The notes: generated by a model from the sequence alone, not told the origin. DNA of 64,000 nt from Omphiscola glabra (GCA_964017045.1 OZ024807.1:7056481-7120480); one strand, 5' to 3'; positions 22,401 through 34,899 are shown, counted from the first letter of the stretch. Numbers and translations: made by a program.

Positions 22401-25400
22401 GGTGCGAAACTAAAGACATAAAACTATTAGACACAACCGTCTTGAGTAAGAAGTCTACAGTCTAGTAGCTATGCACTAACACAACTTTTAGGTAAGAATC
22501 CTAAAGTATACTATCTAAGCAGTACGCACTTTCTTGAGTAAGAAACCTACAGCTTACTATCTCTGCAATAAGAACCGTATTAAATAAGAAGATTTCAGTC
22601 TAATATCTAAGTATTAATACCACGCTTAACTAAGAGATATAACGTCTAAACGATATGAATTTTCTAACATCTTCAGTAAGAAGCCAGGCGCAAAGTTTCT
22701 CTAGAGGTTGCATCGGACTAGTACCGCATAGGGACGTAGCTCACATAGCCCGAAGCTAAAGTACCCGGCCTCCTGCCAAAAACATAATGTCTGCTTCAAC
22801 AAGGGAAGCAGGACACGCAAAAGAGAGTCAATAAAGGTGTGGAAGCTAAACTGTACAGGCTGAGAGCACTACGGACCGTACGATTAGATTCACTGATGTT
22901 GAGCTGGCCTCTAAGCCTCTGCTCTTTTTCATTAGTGTCTGGGGGCAGGCTAGTGGATAATGCAGGCACTGCTACTAAGTTTAGGGGCGCCGATCCCCTC
23001 TCGAGAGGTAGGTGGGTAAAAGAAGCAAAAGGTAATGTACATGGTGGGGGGTGGTGCCAAAGTTAGCCCCCCCCCTCAAACAACACGATATGGCATCTGA
23101 AAGTCTGTGCAATTTGTTAAAAGGGAGGGTAAATCACCAAGTTACTCAGCGAATGGGAGGTAGACGTAGCGATTTTCCAATAAACGCTGGCTAAGGGAAA
23201 TTCGTTTCATATAACGGGCTACTGCTTGTACCACTGCAAATGTGTGCAGTTCAGAGGCCTGACCACCACGGTCAAAAATGTACTCACAATGGATGTACGC
23301 CGGACACTGATAAATACGGCAGCTTAAATCTTGAGTAGCCCTAATTTTCACAGACAGTCCAGACTAAAGACAATCTTTTGCTTCACGAACAAAATCAAAG
23401 ATGGATACGGCGCACTTGTACAGTACACATAAAACTATAATTGCAATTATAAACCTAATACAAGACACACGTCCTGCACAGACGCAAACTAACCTGAGTT
23501 GGAGACCCGCAGTTTGCTAGCTATTAGACAATGTACTCGGTGTTGCATGGGATTGCATTCCGAAAACAACTGCTACAACAAATATTTACTTTTAAATTAA
23601 GCGATTTTTTTCCCGAAAGTGTCGGAGGGATCCCGATACCGGTGGGATTCCGATCACTTTGGATACAATCCCAGTGGGAGCCTGTTTATCGATGGGATTC
23701 CGGTCCTGTTGGGATTCCGATACCAGTGAGATACCGTTTTCTTGTTGGTTCCCGATTCCCGATGACATACTCTTCTCCGACGAGATCCCGTTTCCCTAAC
23801 ATTTTAAGAAGCTTTCAGATCCCATTAAAAAACCCTTTATAACAAAATAGAACGTTCTGGAACATTCTGGAGGAAATTTAATACCCTCGCTAAACGTTTA
23901 AAACATTAGATTGCTACGTTATTAGTTTTCGAATCCGAAAAATTATACAATTTTTTTGGTACTATTATAACTATAGTTTATTTAAGTTTTAAGAGAGGTC
24001 CAACGGGGGCCCATTCCATTATTTTACCGATTTAGTTTTGCCGGGGATTGGGGGTGGGGGGTGGTAGCTATAAAATCAGTCAGATAAATATCATTGTTAA
24101 AAGTTTTCCCGTTGAAATCGGTTTGAAAATGTCATAGAAATAGCTTTTTTTTTTTTAAATTATCTAACTTTCTAGAAACTTCTAGACCGGCCCTAAATAG
24201 TTTTGAAATTATCTATTTTAAATCCACCAAAATTTCAGTACTGACCATAAAGGGTATTGCTACAAAGCTACCACTAGATCCGTCAATTCACATAGAACCT
24301 ATAGCATTGTCTAAGTCTATGAATATTTATATAGCTCAAAAGGAAAAATGAATTGGGGCCTTCCAGCCCCAAAAGGAGTGGAAATTATGAGTTAATTACC
24401 CTTTTGTATTTGACAATGGATAATCAAGTGTATGTGTGCCAAGTTCGGTCATGATCCAATTTTTCATGTAGGAGTATTTGCTGTCAATTTCGTTAACGAA
24501 TCATCTTGAATAAAGAGCTTACAATCTACTAGTTATCAATCAAAAGCACATTACAGAGGGTTACTTGTTATTACCTATGAATTAACAAACCTCTTGTGTA
24601 AGAAGCCTAATGTTTAGAAGATATTAACAACCTTTTTGAGGAAGAAGGAAAAAGTGTACAAATAAGGCATTTATGTCTTCAGTAATAAAAAAAAGAGACT
24701 ACGATCCTAAAGAGATGCACTAACAAACCTCTAAACTATGATGATTTCAGTATACTATTTATTCATTAACAACCCGCTCGAGAAAACAAGCTTTAAGTCT
24801 ACCAGCTATGCATTAACAAAACTCTTATATAAGATGCTTACAGTGTACTAGATATATATTAACACTACTCTTAAAAAATAAGCCCTCCGTCTACATGCAA
24901 TGCATTAAAAAACACTCTCCAGTAAGAGTCGTACATTTCTAGCAGGATACTAATCAAAACAACTATTGAGTAAGAATCCTACAGTTTACTAGTTATCCTC
25001 GAAACTTATCTGTTTCTTTTTTAATTAAATTGTTTATTTCACCCACAAATGTTAAACCTAGTTGTCAATATGTTATACTTTTTCCACTTATGACCCGAAC
25101 AAGAACTACTAGAACGTTTTCTGTCATAGTGACACAAGCAAATATAGGTCATGCCCTGCCGTCGATACACTTGACCAGAACACAGATATACATGTAAGCT
25201 TACAATGAACATATAGACCGGCATAATTACCTTGGCTTCTGAATAAGTAACAGCAGTATTATTGTAAAGGAAACATGCACCTTCAGACTCAACAGACCCA
25301 GGCCACAAGCATGTTACTATAATAGATGAATGACATGTGTTTCATTTAAGAACAAATTTAACACGATAATGAATATAAATTGTGATTATATCAACTAGCA

Positions 25401-25439
25401 AGAATAAAACTATATTCATTCTATCTTTGCCAATATATG

Positions 25440-25471
<32 letters not shown>

Positions 25472-26065
25472 AATGGTGTATGTATAAGCATATCTTGAAA
25501 AGTGAACAAAAACATCCGTTTTATTATTTTTATGGAAATATTTAATTGCAAAAAACCCACATACTTTGAAAAGATTTTACATGTAACGTACAATAGAAAT
25601 TTTACACTTAATGGAAAATCATTTTCTAGTTCAATGTATTTAAAATTATACATTTGATATACTCTTGTGCAACTATATTTAATCAATTTGTATTTTACAT
25701 TTCATTCAATATATTGTTAGTCAAAAACAACATTTACTAAAAAAAATAATCCATACATTTGATGTATTTTAACAAACCAGTTTAAAAACACTAAAAGAAA
25801 TGTGTTTATTGTATAATAATAAAAATAATAATAATAATATATATTAATACACTGTATGGGTCTGTTATTTTGTTCGTTTTTTTTAGGTTATTTTTCTTCA
25901 AAAAATATTTTAATTTTCATACTTTGATATTTTTGAACAACCCTCCTTCAGTTTTGTTTTACTTATAAATTACATTTGTGTAAATACATTTAACTCACCA
26001 CTTCTCACCATTGGAAGATTTATACATGCAAGAAATAAAACGATAACCACGTGTGTTGTTCCCAT
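18758..26065 (-). CDS. Lectin gene A: secreted or GPI-anchored C-type lectin with mucin-like stalk
   Basis: Join (minus) 26065-25999, 25316-25231, 22299-22218, 20362-20153, 19407-18758. This gives 1095 nt and 364 residues with intron phases 1, 0, 1, 1 and good splice consensus throughout. Order: signal peptide (~1-22); CTLD (~23-147) with six cysteines in the long-form pattern (TCLW, ACFLY, ACQS, ENCAD, DDLC, FLCM); WIGAND and WVWEVDG core motifs; a Thr/Ser/Ala stalk (~150-340) with ~11.5 units of 13 residues; a C-terminal hydrophobic run after NGANG, ending FAFIYLVI, like a GPI-attachment signal. Ligand-loop residues are QPY and WDD, not canonical QPD/EPN and WND, so Ca-dependent sugar binding is uncertain. 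Such proteins in snails are mostly immune or mucosal recognition molecules; that role is inferred. Gene B is a tandem paralogue. Confidence 0.85.
18890..19360 (-). repeat. 39-bp coding VNTR in lectin A stalk
   Basis: About 11.5 units of 39 bp encoding (A/T)STTD-T(S/R)ATTN(N/T)A-type repeats. Units differ by a few codons (S/R and N/T alternation). The gene B exon has no array. Confidence 0.93.
20153..20362 (-). CDS. Lectin A exon 4: CTLD core
   Basis: Acceptor TTACAG, 210 bp, donor GAAAG|GTACTT, phase 1 to 1. It contains DDSVWIGANDI, GTWVWEVDG, LWARGQPYNGTGENCADV, IWDDLC and YFLCMEK: the WIG core, the long loop and the last three CTLD cysteines. One N-linked glycosylation sequon (NGT) sits in the loop. 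Confidence 0.92.
20560..21516 (+). repeat. 48-bp minisatellite in intron 3 of lectin A, 20 copies
   Basis: Twenty units of 48 bp (…cattataggtatgcaatagaa…). They stay open on the plus strand as a KHYRYAIEEIKG(A/T)DST repeat because 48 is divisible by three. Units differ mainly at two sites (ggggca/gggaca and act/acg). No independent gene signals; it lies inside an intron of the opposite-strand gene. Confidence 0.95.
22218..22299 (-). CDS. Lectin A exon 3: first helix region of CTLD
   Basis: Acceptor TTCAG, 82 bp, donor AAGG|GTAAGC, phase 0 to 1. It encodes SACQSIGGVLAKVKSRTQLL and then GITTLPK, the C1-containing ACQSxGGxLA helix segment of CTLDs. It is too short to stand out as an open frame and was placed by phase, splice sites and the matching gene B exon. 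Confidence 0.85.
23620..23800 (+). repeat. GGGATTCCGAT-type tandem repeat
   Basis: Degenerate ~20-bp units (gtgggattccgatacc-like) within intron 2 of lectin A. Confidence 0.75.
24290..24510. repeat. Single diverged unit of the ~170-bp satellite family
   Basis: tttatatagctcaaaaggaa, then ggggccttccagccccaaaa and gtatttgac. This is the same block order as the arrays at 34.9, 38.0 and 55.4 kb, here as a lone unit in intron 2. Confidence 0.5.
25231..25316 (-). CDS. Lectin A exon 2: N-terminal CTLD strand
   Basis: Acceptor ATAG, 86 bp, donor AAG|GTAATT, phase 1 to 0. It encodes VTCLWPGSVESEGACFLYNN and then TAVTYSEAK, which carries the N-terminal cysteine pair of long-form CTLDs. Confidence 0.85.
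25999..26065 (-). CDS. Lectin A exon 1: signal peptide
   Basis: ATG (plus cat at 26063-26065) then GTTHVVIVLFLACINLPMV and RSG, a short hydrophobic signal sequence. Ends AGTG|GTGAGTT in phase 1. The start is supported because gene B has the same exon with an identical first 19 residues and length. Confidence 0.85.
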
Positions 26066-26093
26066 TGTGACTGTCTGTGTACGAGAAATAATT

Positions 26094-26102
26094 TTACGTC
26101 AC
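26094..26102 (-). promoter_or_regulatory. CRE-like motif upstream of lectin A
   Basis: GTGACGTAA on the minus strand, about 30 bp before the ATG. The same nonamer sits 29-37 bp before the ATG of gene B amid a more diverged flank. It matches CRE/bZIP half-site sequences, but it may lie in the 5' UTR. The paralogous upstream similarity extends to about 26370. Confidence 0.35.
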
Positions 26103-26399
26103 ATTTACATTTAGAATATTAAAAAAAAATATATTTTAAAATAGTTTTTTCTGTAAATTCTTTAACAATAAAACGTTTTAAAACAATAAGCAACAAAAAT
26201 TTCATTTTTTTTCAGATACCAAATTTGAAAAAACAAATGTTAATATATACATTTTTATTTATTTAAATCGTTTGTTGTAATTTTTTTTTCAAACAGTTCA
26301 ACGTCTTGTATTAAAACTTTCAAATTTTTCAAACTATAACTTCAAAACACAAAAAATCATACACTGTAATGTGAAATCCTTTTCTGTTTTAAAGAATAG

Positions 26400-27240
26400 T
26401 TGTATTATGCTTGTGTAGATACATGAGTAGAATATGTACTCTTTACAAAAAACGATAAGTTAATAGAATTACACACTATATTGCATATATATTTTAACAT
26501 ATTCGAAATGTAAAATTATATCTTAATATGGTTTAAATATCTCCCAAATTAAATACACGAATTGCTAATGTAATTAAATACGTTTATTTGTCACTGTGTT
26601 TTTCATGAAATTAACATTCATTTCAAGACAACGACGCTCAAATAACAATAATACATGTATAAAAATCTTCTGTTTAAAATAATTGTAAAATGTGCTTACA
26701 AAGATACTGATCGCTATTATCATTCTTATGATATACTTTTATAGCTAAATAGTTTGCAGTAAAAAAAAATATTAACATATTTATTACACTGAGAATACTT
26801 AAAAAATAACAAGATATTATCTATATTATTAAAGAAATCAACGATTATATAAGATTAATATATAGCAGTATATGGATTAACCAGTGTTTCTTTCAAACAT
26901 TTTCCCACGCTGGCATTTCAGATTTTCGGACACTACTCACTCTAGCTACTAACTCCAGGGACTTAAAAAAATGTAGGGTGAGTTTGTTTACCCAGGTGTC
27001 ACTTTTTCTTTAAAGGGGGTGTGGCATTTACGGACAACTGCAGAGTTTGTATCGTGAAGGGTCGAGTGGTACAAATATTTGGCCGCCCATTGTTGCCTTA
27101 ATACTAGCTACAGCAATAGGCAGCGTATCGATCGTCACCAAAATTTGCGATCATTTTCATCGCCGTGTAGGGTAGTATCGAGGGCGCCGATGAATCTCGC
27201 TTTATTTATAGAAATAAAAACAAGAAGCATTTCTTAAAGT
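26400..27240. other. AT-rich intergenic sequence
   Basis: Nothing recognised upstream of the LINE fragment. Confidence 0.4.
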
Positions 27241-27244
27241 TAAA

Positions 27245-27935
27245 CTCAGCCAAACAAGAGGATATCTCTCTCGTAGGATATACACTGGAAGAAGTGGATA
27301 CCTAAAATACTTACGCAGCACAATTGACTTAAATGGTGGATCCGAAGGGGATGTCAGTGCTAGAATTGGAAAGGATTGCTCAGCATTTGTGCCTTTAAAT
27401 AAAATTATAGAAGTCAGAGGAGCTGACTATTCAAACCAAAGTCAGAATTTTCAGCACAGATTTTAAAATATTTCTACTTTATGGGAACGAGACTTGTAGC
27501 ACAACAGCAAGCATTATATATAAAGCAACTGGAAAAGAAAGCACAGGACCGAGTTGGAAAGAAACACTTGCCTAAGAAACATCCTGAATATCAAATGGCA
27601 AAACATTATCACCAACAAAGACTTATTAGAAAAGTCATACCAGGAGCCTGTTATTAAAGATATCATAAAGAAAAGAAGATGTCGGGGTATGGGTCACACT
27701 CTCCGGAAACTCCTAGATAACATCTTCAGACAATCCATAACATGAAATCCACAGGGAAAAGGAAAGAGAGGACGCCCTAAAAATAAATGGTGATCCCAGC
27801 TAGAGGCAGATGCACAAATTATTGGTCACACCTCGCAGCATCTGGAAAGAAAAGCACAGGATTGAGATGAATGAAAAATTATCGTAGACGCCATATTTCA
27901 CAGACCGGGAAAAGGAATAGAAACGAAAGTAATTT
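27245..27935 (+). mobile_element. LINE ORF2 C-terminal fragment, decayed
   Basis: Plus-strand frames with stops and gaps read YLR(S)TIDLNGGSEGDVSARIG, then LLYGNET, CLRNILNIKWQN, RRCRGMGHTLRKLLDNI and GKRKRGRPKNKW, then a LERKAQD.. tail. This is the post-RT region of a jockey/RTE-like molluscan LINE. Internal deletions and several stops make it inactive. Confidence 0.85.
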
Positions 27936-28845
27936 GAACCTTGAGGAGTGGAAGTGTCTAAGAAGCCTTTTCCTCAGAGTTTAAAAAAAATAATTAAAAT
28001 CAAGAGGATCATTTTGGAGTAGAGTTGAAATCAATTATCTATTAGACTTTTTGATCAGATAAAAGAAAGTTTTAAAGGTCGGGGGAAACATTTAAAAAAT
28101 CCGTGCTAAAAAATTAGGCAGTTCTGTTGTATTATTCTAATATTAAAAATACAAAAGCCGTTGGGAATTTAATAAATACAGGCACACACATACTTGGTAG
28201 CTATGATATAATTAAAGCATTCAGGGAACCTTTAAGATGTCCTCAACAAAGCTGGTATTCAGGTGCATGAAGTGAAGACAAAATATATGATGATGTCACG
28301 AAACACGCACACTGATGACAACATCAATTTATAAACATCTGCACCTGTGAAAGACTAGCTACTTCCAAAGATCTATAAATAAGCCCAAGGAAATAATATC
28401 AGAGGTGGAAGAAACGATAACAGCTGACAGACGTTCTTATTTCAGCCTACAAAAGTTATTAGGAAGCAAAAACCTCCCTAGGGGAACGAAAAAACGGCAA
28501 TATATACCCCTATGATAAAACCAGTTGTAACTTACACCAGCAAGACATGATCCTTAAGGAGACAAGCACAGAACCTGCTCAATACATCGAAACGGAAAAA
28601 ATGTTCATGAAAATATATGGCCCGGTGTTTGCCAACATTTGGGGGAAATCCGTTCATATCAAGAGCTATATCAGTTGCACCTAAACCCTCCAATGGGCGC
28701 AACGATAAACAAAAGGCCGACTGCACTGGTCGGGGCTCATTGACAGGATGCCGGATTGTAGAGCAGCAAAAAAAACCCATCTACAGACAGAAAGCCAGGA
28801 TGGATCGTCTTAAACCAGCGGATATTCCGCAGATGGGGCGGAGAG
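27936..28845. other. Non-coding stretch
   Basis: A ~70-bp block at 28121-28190 resembles 30530-30610; otherwise nothing recognised. Confidence 0.35.
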
Positions 28846-28849
28846 ACGT

Positions 28850-29335
28850 GATCGATCTGAATGGAAAGACGTGATAGATCTGAATGGAAAGACATGATCG
28901 ATCTGAATGGAAAGACGTGATGGATCTGAATGGAAAGACGTGATCGATCTGAATGGAAGACGTGATCGATCTGAATGAAAAGACGTGATCGATCTGAATA
29001 GAAAGACATGATCGATCTGAAGGGAAAGACATGATCGATCTGAATGGAAAGAAATGTTCGATCTGAATGGAAAGACATGATCGATCTGAATGGAAAGACA
29101 TGATCGATCTGAATGGAAAGACATGATCGATCTTAATGGAAAGACAAGATCGATCTGAATGGAAAGACATGATCGATCTGAAGGGAATGACATGATCGAT
29201 CTGAATGGAAAGACGTGATCGATCCGAATGGAAAGACATGATCGATCTGAATGGAAAGACATGATCGATCTGAATGGAATGACTAGATCGATCTGAATGG
29301 AAAGACATGATCGAACCGAATGGAATGACGAGGTG
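28850..29335 (+). repeat. 23-bp minisatellite, ~21 copies
   Basis: Units of gaaagacatgatcgatctga followed by atg. A 23-bp period shifts frame each unit, yet three minus-strand frames stay open for long stretches because the unit lacks stops. Confidence 0.95.
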
Positions 29336-29394
29336 GAGCAAGTCAGGGCCCTACATGAGATGTGGCGCCACTGATGAAGACATTTCAGACTTTT

Positions 29395-29700
29395 GGGTGG
29401 GAAGCGCTAAAAATAGCCATAATAACAGTGACATCTCTAGCTCTTCCACCCGCGTTGCTTAGTCTCCCCCCTTCAATCTTTATAGTCCACGGAAATTTTT
29501 TGGACAATTTCAAAATGCATAAACGCATTTTTTGTCCATAGTTAAATTTAGTTTTGCATCATTATACACTTGAGAGGAGAGAAGCCTGAGAGTTGCTAGT
29601 TAAAATTTTAGGTGCCACATGACCTCCGAGTTATCGTGTTGGATCTGGAACCCTTACAGCTTGCTGGGGCCTCGTATATTTTAAGGAATGTAAACACATT
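29395..29700. repeat. Relic segment related to 54705-55060
   Basis: Shares gtgggaagcgctaaaa, ataataa...gacatc, ttaatttagttttgca-like and gggcctc...ttttaagg blocks in order with 54705-55060. Origin unknown. Confidence 0.5.
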
Positions 29701-31724
29701 TAATTATCAAAATTTAATGCTAGGCAAGGAAAGAAAACACTGAAAAGTAACAGGGGGGGGGGGGGGAGAAGTGGCACAAAAAGTAAAGTGTCAACTGTGT
29801 TTGCCCATGTGTTATACGAATATATATTTTCTTATATCACTATATTGTAATGTTTTTTTAAAAAGTTTTGGGATAAAGTTCTTAAAAAATAAATGAATTC
29901 ACTAACAAAAAATGTTTATCAAGGAAACAAAAATCCTTTTAAAAAAGGAATCCATCACAAATATGAAAAGTTAATTATTTTATTTTACATATAGGACGAA
30001 AAAGAGAAACCCAAAAGCGTACGTTCATTTCTAAATATTTCCAAGTTTTACCAAGACAAAAAGAAAAAAAAACACAATCTTTTGTAGAAAGGGCTACCTA
30101 TTTTTTACGGATTTTCAAACTTCATATTTCTTTATAAATCGTATATAACCGGTATATTTGTGTTAAGAAGGCGTGGGCTGTTTACAAAAGATATCATATA
30201 TTTATTAATTAATGTATGATTTTACGTGAGGGAAATCTTCTAAAAATAAAGTGCAAATTCCCAATATTCCGTTGATTGAAATGTTGGTTTAGATTTCCAA
30301 ACTACTATAAGTTGCTCTGGATCAATTACAAAATGCCTCTTCGATATACTTTAAAACATTATTGTATTAATTCCATATATTTTTTTTTTGATCAACTACC
30401 CAAAAAAAAAGGAGTTTGCGAGATAATCGAAATGCTATTTTATTTTACAAAATTGTTTATATATATATATATATTCTTTCTACTGGATTATCATCTACAA
30501 AATGAATTTATTAAAAATGCGTTCCAATAGTTGGGAATATTGTTTATTGTTCTGATATTAAAAAGAAAAAAGTCGTTGGGGATTTACTAAATATAGACCA
30601 AGTATTTTTTTAAAAAATCTTCTTACTCTTTTGTTCTAGAAATTGTGTTACACAATTATAAAGACACTCGATTTAATAACAACTGATAACCGTCCAATAT
30701 TTGAAAGCAAACATTACATTCCAAATTTTTGTTTTAAAATATCATTGTTTATACATTTTTCATTTTATCTATTTCAATATGCACGGATGGAATCGAGTAC
30801 ACTAAAAGTACACTAAAAGTTATGCTAAGAACGAATTTTTTGAAAGCATGATGCTATTATGCTTTTATGATGAAATGTAATTTAAAAACAGATTGCACAT
30901 GCTTAAAGTTTAGCAAGAACTATAGTTAATTTATAGACCTTTATATCGATATAAAGGTAGCTTAAGACAGTGTTATTAAAGTCTTTCAACTTGTGAATCA
31001 GCAAAATATAAATAAATATAAATACAGATATATGCGAATAACAAAAAGTAAGATTCTGGCTTATGGTCAGGAGCGGCCAATTTTCAAAATAATACGATAT
31101 TTATAATCGAATTATTAAAGCCTTTAACAAAATTAACCTGAACTATATCTGTCATCAATATATATCGAAGAAAATGCAATATTTTATTGGTTCAATTAAT
31201 TGTAATCGATGAAACGCATATATTTCTTTTACTTTTTAAAAGTTTGTAAACATTAAAATTTAGTACCGTTAGTTTTTTTTAAATTAAAAATTATAATTTA
31301 TTTACACAATTTTTCCCCGGGGGCACTTGAATTGCTCCGGGAGGGGGTGGGTCAGTGTCCCCCCTCCCCCCTGAAGTATGCCTGAAAGAAACCATATATA
31401 CAGACTGCTCACCTGTTTCTTAACTTTAATGTCTGAGCTGTGACTCTGATGATCTGTAGTCAGTTGAATTAAAATACACTGGATTTGTTCGTCCATTTAT
31501 TTAAGTGTAAGAGATGTGACGTCACGAATATACAATTCATTGGAAACAAATTCCTTAACATTATAAGGCAATAAAGCACGTATCGTAGCAGACAACACAC
31601 CCCCTCTAACCCCATGGACTGCTAACGAATCAACATGTCTTTAGATAATATCCCAGTGTTGGTAGCGACTTTTATTAGGCCAATCAATTGAAAGTGTAAA
31701 GACGCCATACGCTCTCATTGCTCG
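29701..31724. other. AT-rich intergenic sequence
   Basis: A 16-base G run at 29752-29767 and a TA tract near 30460; no genes recognised. Confidence 0.4.
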
Positions 31725-32240
31725 TATAATGTCTTTGAATTCAAAACATACATTCTGGCAACGTTGACCCCGCAGCGACCCCCCACACCCCCACATCCTC
31801 TCACTTTTTTTTTTTTGAAAGCCAATCGAGCGATTTAAAGATAATGAATATATTTTTACATTTAATTCTATTTATCACAAGCCAAATTTCAAAACATATG
31901 TAGGACCAACTGAAAAAGGGGGAGGAGGGGAGAGGGGGGTGTTGATCTTTAAAGATTTTGCTTACGCATGCGCATGCTTGGGTAGGGTGTGGGATCGGCA
32001 GAAAGTACATACACTTCTTAAAAAATTGCTACAACAATCATCTTGCAATTTTGATAGTCCAAACTTAGCATATTTATATCTGGACTGTAGCGTCAAAATG
32101 TTACATTTTGTTTTGTTTTTTCTCAAATGAACTCGCTAAACATCGCTCAGATAACACTCAGTAGTAGCAGTATTACAGTAATATTCGTTCACCGTATGTT
32201 CAACGTGCGTGTGACGTATCCTCCACCCTTGGCTAAAGTG
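31725..32240 (+). repeat. Dispersed repeat family, copy 2
   Basis: Partner of 17225-17840 (same block order), without the GT-rich minisatellite. Confidence 0.75.
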
Positions 32241-32930
32241 TGGATCCTAGATTTTTTATACATCCCTAGCACCTGTGCTCACTTTAGCTTTTCATCGGGC
32301 GTCCTTTGTTAAATTATAACAAGTACAAATCGAACTATTAAATAACCCAACAAAATAAAGTAAAGAGTTGGTTCAAAATTCAGTAGATGTAAACAATAGT
32401 TGGTCAAGTGTTTGCAACCCGACCGCTAGAAGTTACATTGGAGTTAAAGTAAACATAAAATTATCATATGTGTAATAATTCACGGCGCCCCTGTAAGGGA
32501 GCCGAAGAAACCCTGGACTGGGCAAAGCAAAAGAACTGCGGCTTGTGGGTGCAAATCCCGGAACGTGGCACCACTTAATGTATATATAAAAAAATGCCCC
32601 CGCCTGGAAGGACAAACAGAAAGACGATGTTTGGCGCCCCTTGTCTTTCTGAAGCAAATGAGATAGTATGTGTTAAATCACTATTGACATATTATCTATA
32701 GACTATTTTGGCACCCCATGATGTTTGCGCCTGGTGTGAATGCTGACTTTGCCCCATTGTCATGGCTCTACATGAGGGAAGTAGCACCCAGCGCTACGCG
32801 TACATTATTGGGACCATGGTCCTAGCCAAATAGTGGGCGATGTGAACCCGTGAACAATTTCTGTGCGGTCACAGTTATCTATAAATAATTTGATTTCGTG
32901 GGTGTTTTGTGTGGGTCTGTGTGTGTGGGC
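32241..32930. other. Mixed-composition stretch, unclassified
   Basis: A GC-richer segment at 32480-32800 has a repeat-like look but I could not match it to any other segment here. No gene recognised. Confidence 0.3.
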
Positions 32931-32934
32931 AGCT

Positions 32935-33535
32935 CGAAAGATCATTGTACCTTCGCATTGGTAAAAAGACGTTAGCCTCAGTGGAGAGAAGGGTAAAAAA
33001 ATATTTCTTTGCCAACACTTCAAAACTGAACTCAAAACACATCTCTTTAAACCAGCGGTTCCCAACCTGTGAGTCGCGACCCATTTGGGGGGTCACGCGA
33101 CCCTTTCCCAGGGGTCGTCTAAGACCATCTCAAAACCCATATACTCTACAGTTATGAAGTAGAAACAAAAATAATTTTGTTGCTTGGGGTCGCCACAATA
33201 TGAGGAACTGTATTAAGGTGTTGCGGCATTACGAAGGTTGAGAACCACTGCTTTAAACCCTACTGACTGATTCCCCCCCCCCCCCCCATTTTGACCGATA
33301 GACGATACTACAGGGTGCCGTCCATGGCTTGAGATTTAAAAAGTTACGGAATGGTTGGGCGAATACTCCTTTGGTTTTGTTTTATTTAATTAATGTATAT
33401 TAATTTTTAAGTTCATGATCATGTTTGTTAATTTGTATTTACATCATGATGTGCCCAGCCCTAGGTTGAGGTACGGTACTACGCTTTAAAAAACTTCTTA
33501 TAATAATAATAACAATAATAATAATAATCAAGATA
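32935..33535 (+). mobile_element. CR1/L2-like LINE 3' end, split by a SPIN copy
   Basis: Plus-strand VKKYFFANTSKLNSKHISLN, the short RT-LINE C-terminus, is interrupted at 33053 by SPIN copy 2 and continues YTD. The element ends in a 3' UTR with gttgaggtacggtactacgc followed by an AATAAT/AAC microsatellite tail, typical of CR1/L2 3' ends. Confidence 0.7.
33053..33250 (+). mobile_element. SPIN/URR1-like hAT element, copy 2
   Basis: 198 bp, the same length as copy 1. Ends cagcggttcccaacc and ggttgagaaccactg, with a perfect 8-bp duplication ctttaaac at 33045-33052 and 33251-33258. By eye it is about four-fifths identical to copy 1. Confidence 0.92.
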
Positions 33536-34675
33536 ACAATGCTAAATATCATCATTGAATTTACTGTTCTGAATGATTCTTTGGTTTCTGTGGTTTTTGA
33601 TAATGGCGAAGTGCATATTTATGGTGCAATTTAATATTTATGGAATGAAAAGGGAATATTCATAATATATTGATAAGAGTATGTATTTTTGGGGATATTA
33701 GGTGAATATGATTTTTAATAATTTACACGTGTTTTTTATTTATTTTTTCTTAAATATTTTTCTTTCTAAATTACTAATTTAATTTATTATCATTGTTGAA
33801 CTATGAACTTCACATTTTTGTTGTAAATCTTGTCACATTAATATTACAGTTTTTTTTTTATTGAAGAAAGAACGTTTATAACAAACCAAATATATTTGAA
33901 AGACATCTTTCTGTGCTTTTAGATCTTTTAATTATGACACTATATAAACCGGTCTGTTGGTAAATCATAATAATGCGGATTAACGCATCCATACATTGTA
34001 TGATTTATACAATATAGATTGATCCCCTTGAAACCAATGGACGTAATATTATCGCAGATGCTGTACGCCTGTAAGGTGCTAGCACAGACCGTATAACAGC
34101 GTCAACATGGCTCCCAATAATGAATGTAATAATATTCCATTATACCATTACATTCAATACATACAAAACAAAAAACACACCAAATTAAAAAAAAAATTAC
34201 AACGTTTTATTCACATGTTTTAGTGTTGTCATATCATTTTTTTTTTTAGAAAAGATACATTGGTCTCACTACGAGTTAGGGATAGATCTTTAATTGATTG
34301 ATTTTTTCATGACTAGATATAGCCCGTCATACACGTGAACTTCTCATCTACTAAAGGTATTTGGCAAAACATGAACTCAAGTAACGCACAATTAAGAATC
34401 AAAATTTTCGCTACACCCCCTTCACTCCATGATACGTCACTGAACACTTTTTATTTCACGCCCATGAACTATATTAAAAATTTTGATGTCCTAACCATTT
34501 TTAAACCGGATATATTCTACGCACCACTTAATTTGAGACGATTTCATTTTCAGGAAAGAAAATATTAAACGCAAAACGCAATGATTTAAAAAAAATCATT
34601 TCGCGTAGTTATCGGAAATTATATTTAACGCGCTATTGAAGTCATTATTGAACCATACTTTCTTTCAAACATTTA
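33536..34675. other. AT-rich intergenic sequence
   Basis: No gene or element recognised. Confidence 0.4.
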
Positions 34676-34679
34676 GAAC

Positions 34680-34870
34680 AGGCGAGAACCCGGCTTGCGT
34701 TGCAATGCCACTCGATGAAAAAAAAAATTGTGTGTTTTAATTACGTTTTAAAGTAATTTTTTACTGGACAATATTTGTTGTTGTTTTTTTCGGTCCAGTG
34801 CGTACACAAATAAATTAGAAGTTTTTTCGACACGTGAGCAGGCAACATACAGCTGTTCAAATAAGAAGAA
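34680..34870 (-). mobile_element. Helitron 3' end with helicase C-terminal stub
   Basis: On the minus strand the last codons of a Helitron helicase (QLYVACSRVEKTSNLFVYAL, then a stop after KKLL) are followed by gagtggcattgcaacgcaag and ccgggttctcgcc. The CTAG end is degraded to CCTG. LYVACSRV is the conserved final helicase motif. Confidence 0.8.
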
Positions 34871-34899
34871 TGGATTTTCAAATTTTAGTTTACACTTGT

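Larger units (their letters stand above)
22430..25010. repeat. Degenerate ~47-bp intronic repeat of lectin A intron 2
   Basis: Scattered units like gagtaagaagcctacagtct followed by actagctatgcattaacaa occur at 22440-22690, near 23495, and 24490-25000. The same unit is found in intron 2 of gene B (53155-53280, 53640-53760), so it predates the duplication. Confidence 0.75.

Noticed and set aside
28850..29341. FPFRSIMSFHSDRS-type frames
   Set aside because: Artefacts of the 23-bp minisatellite, which has no stop in three minus-strand frames.
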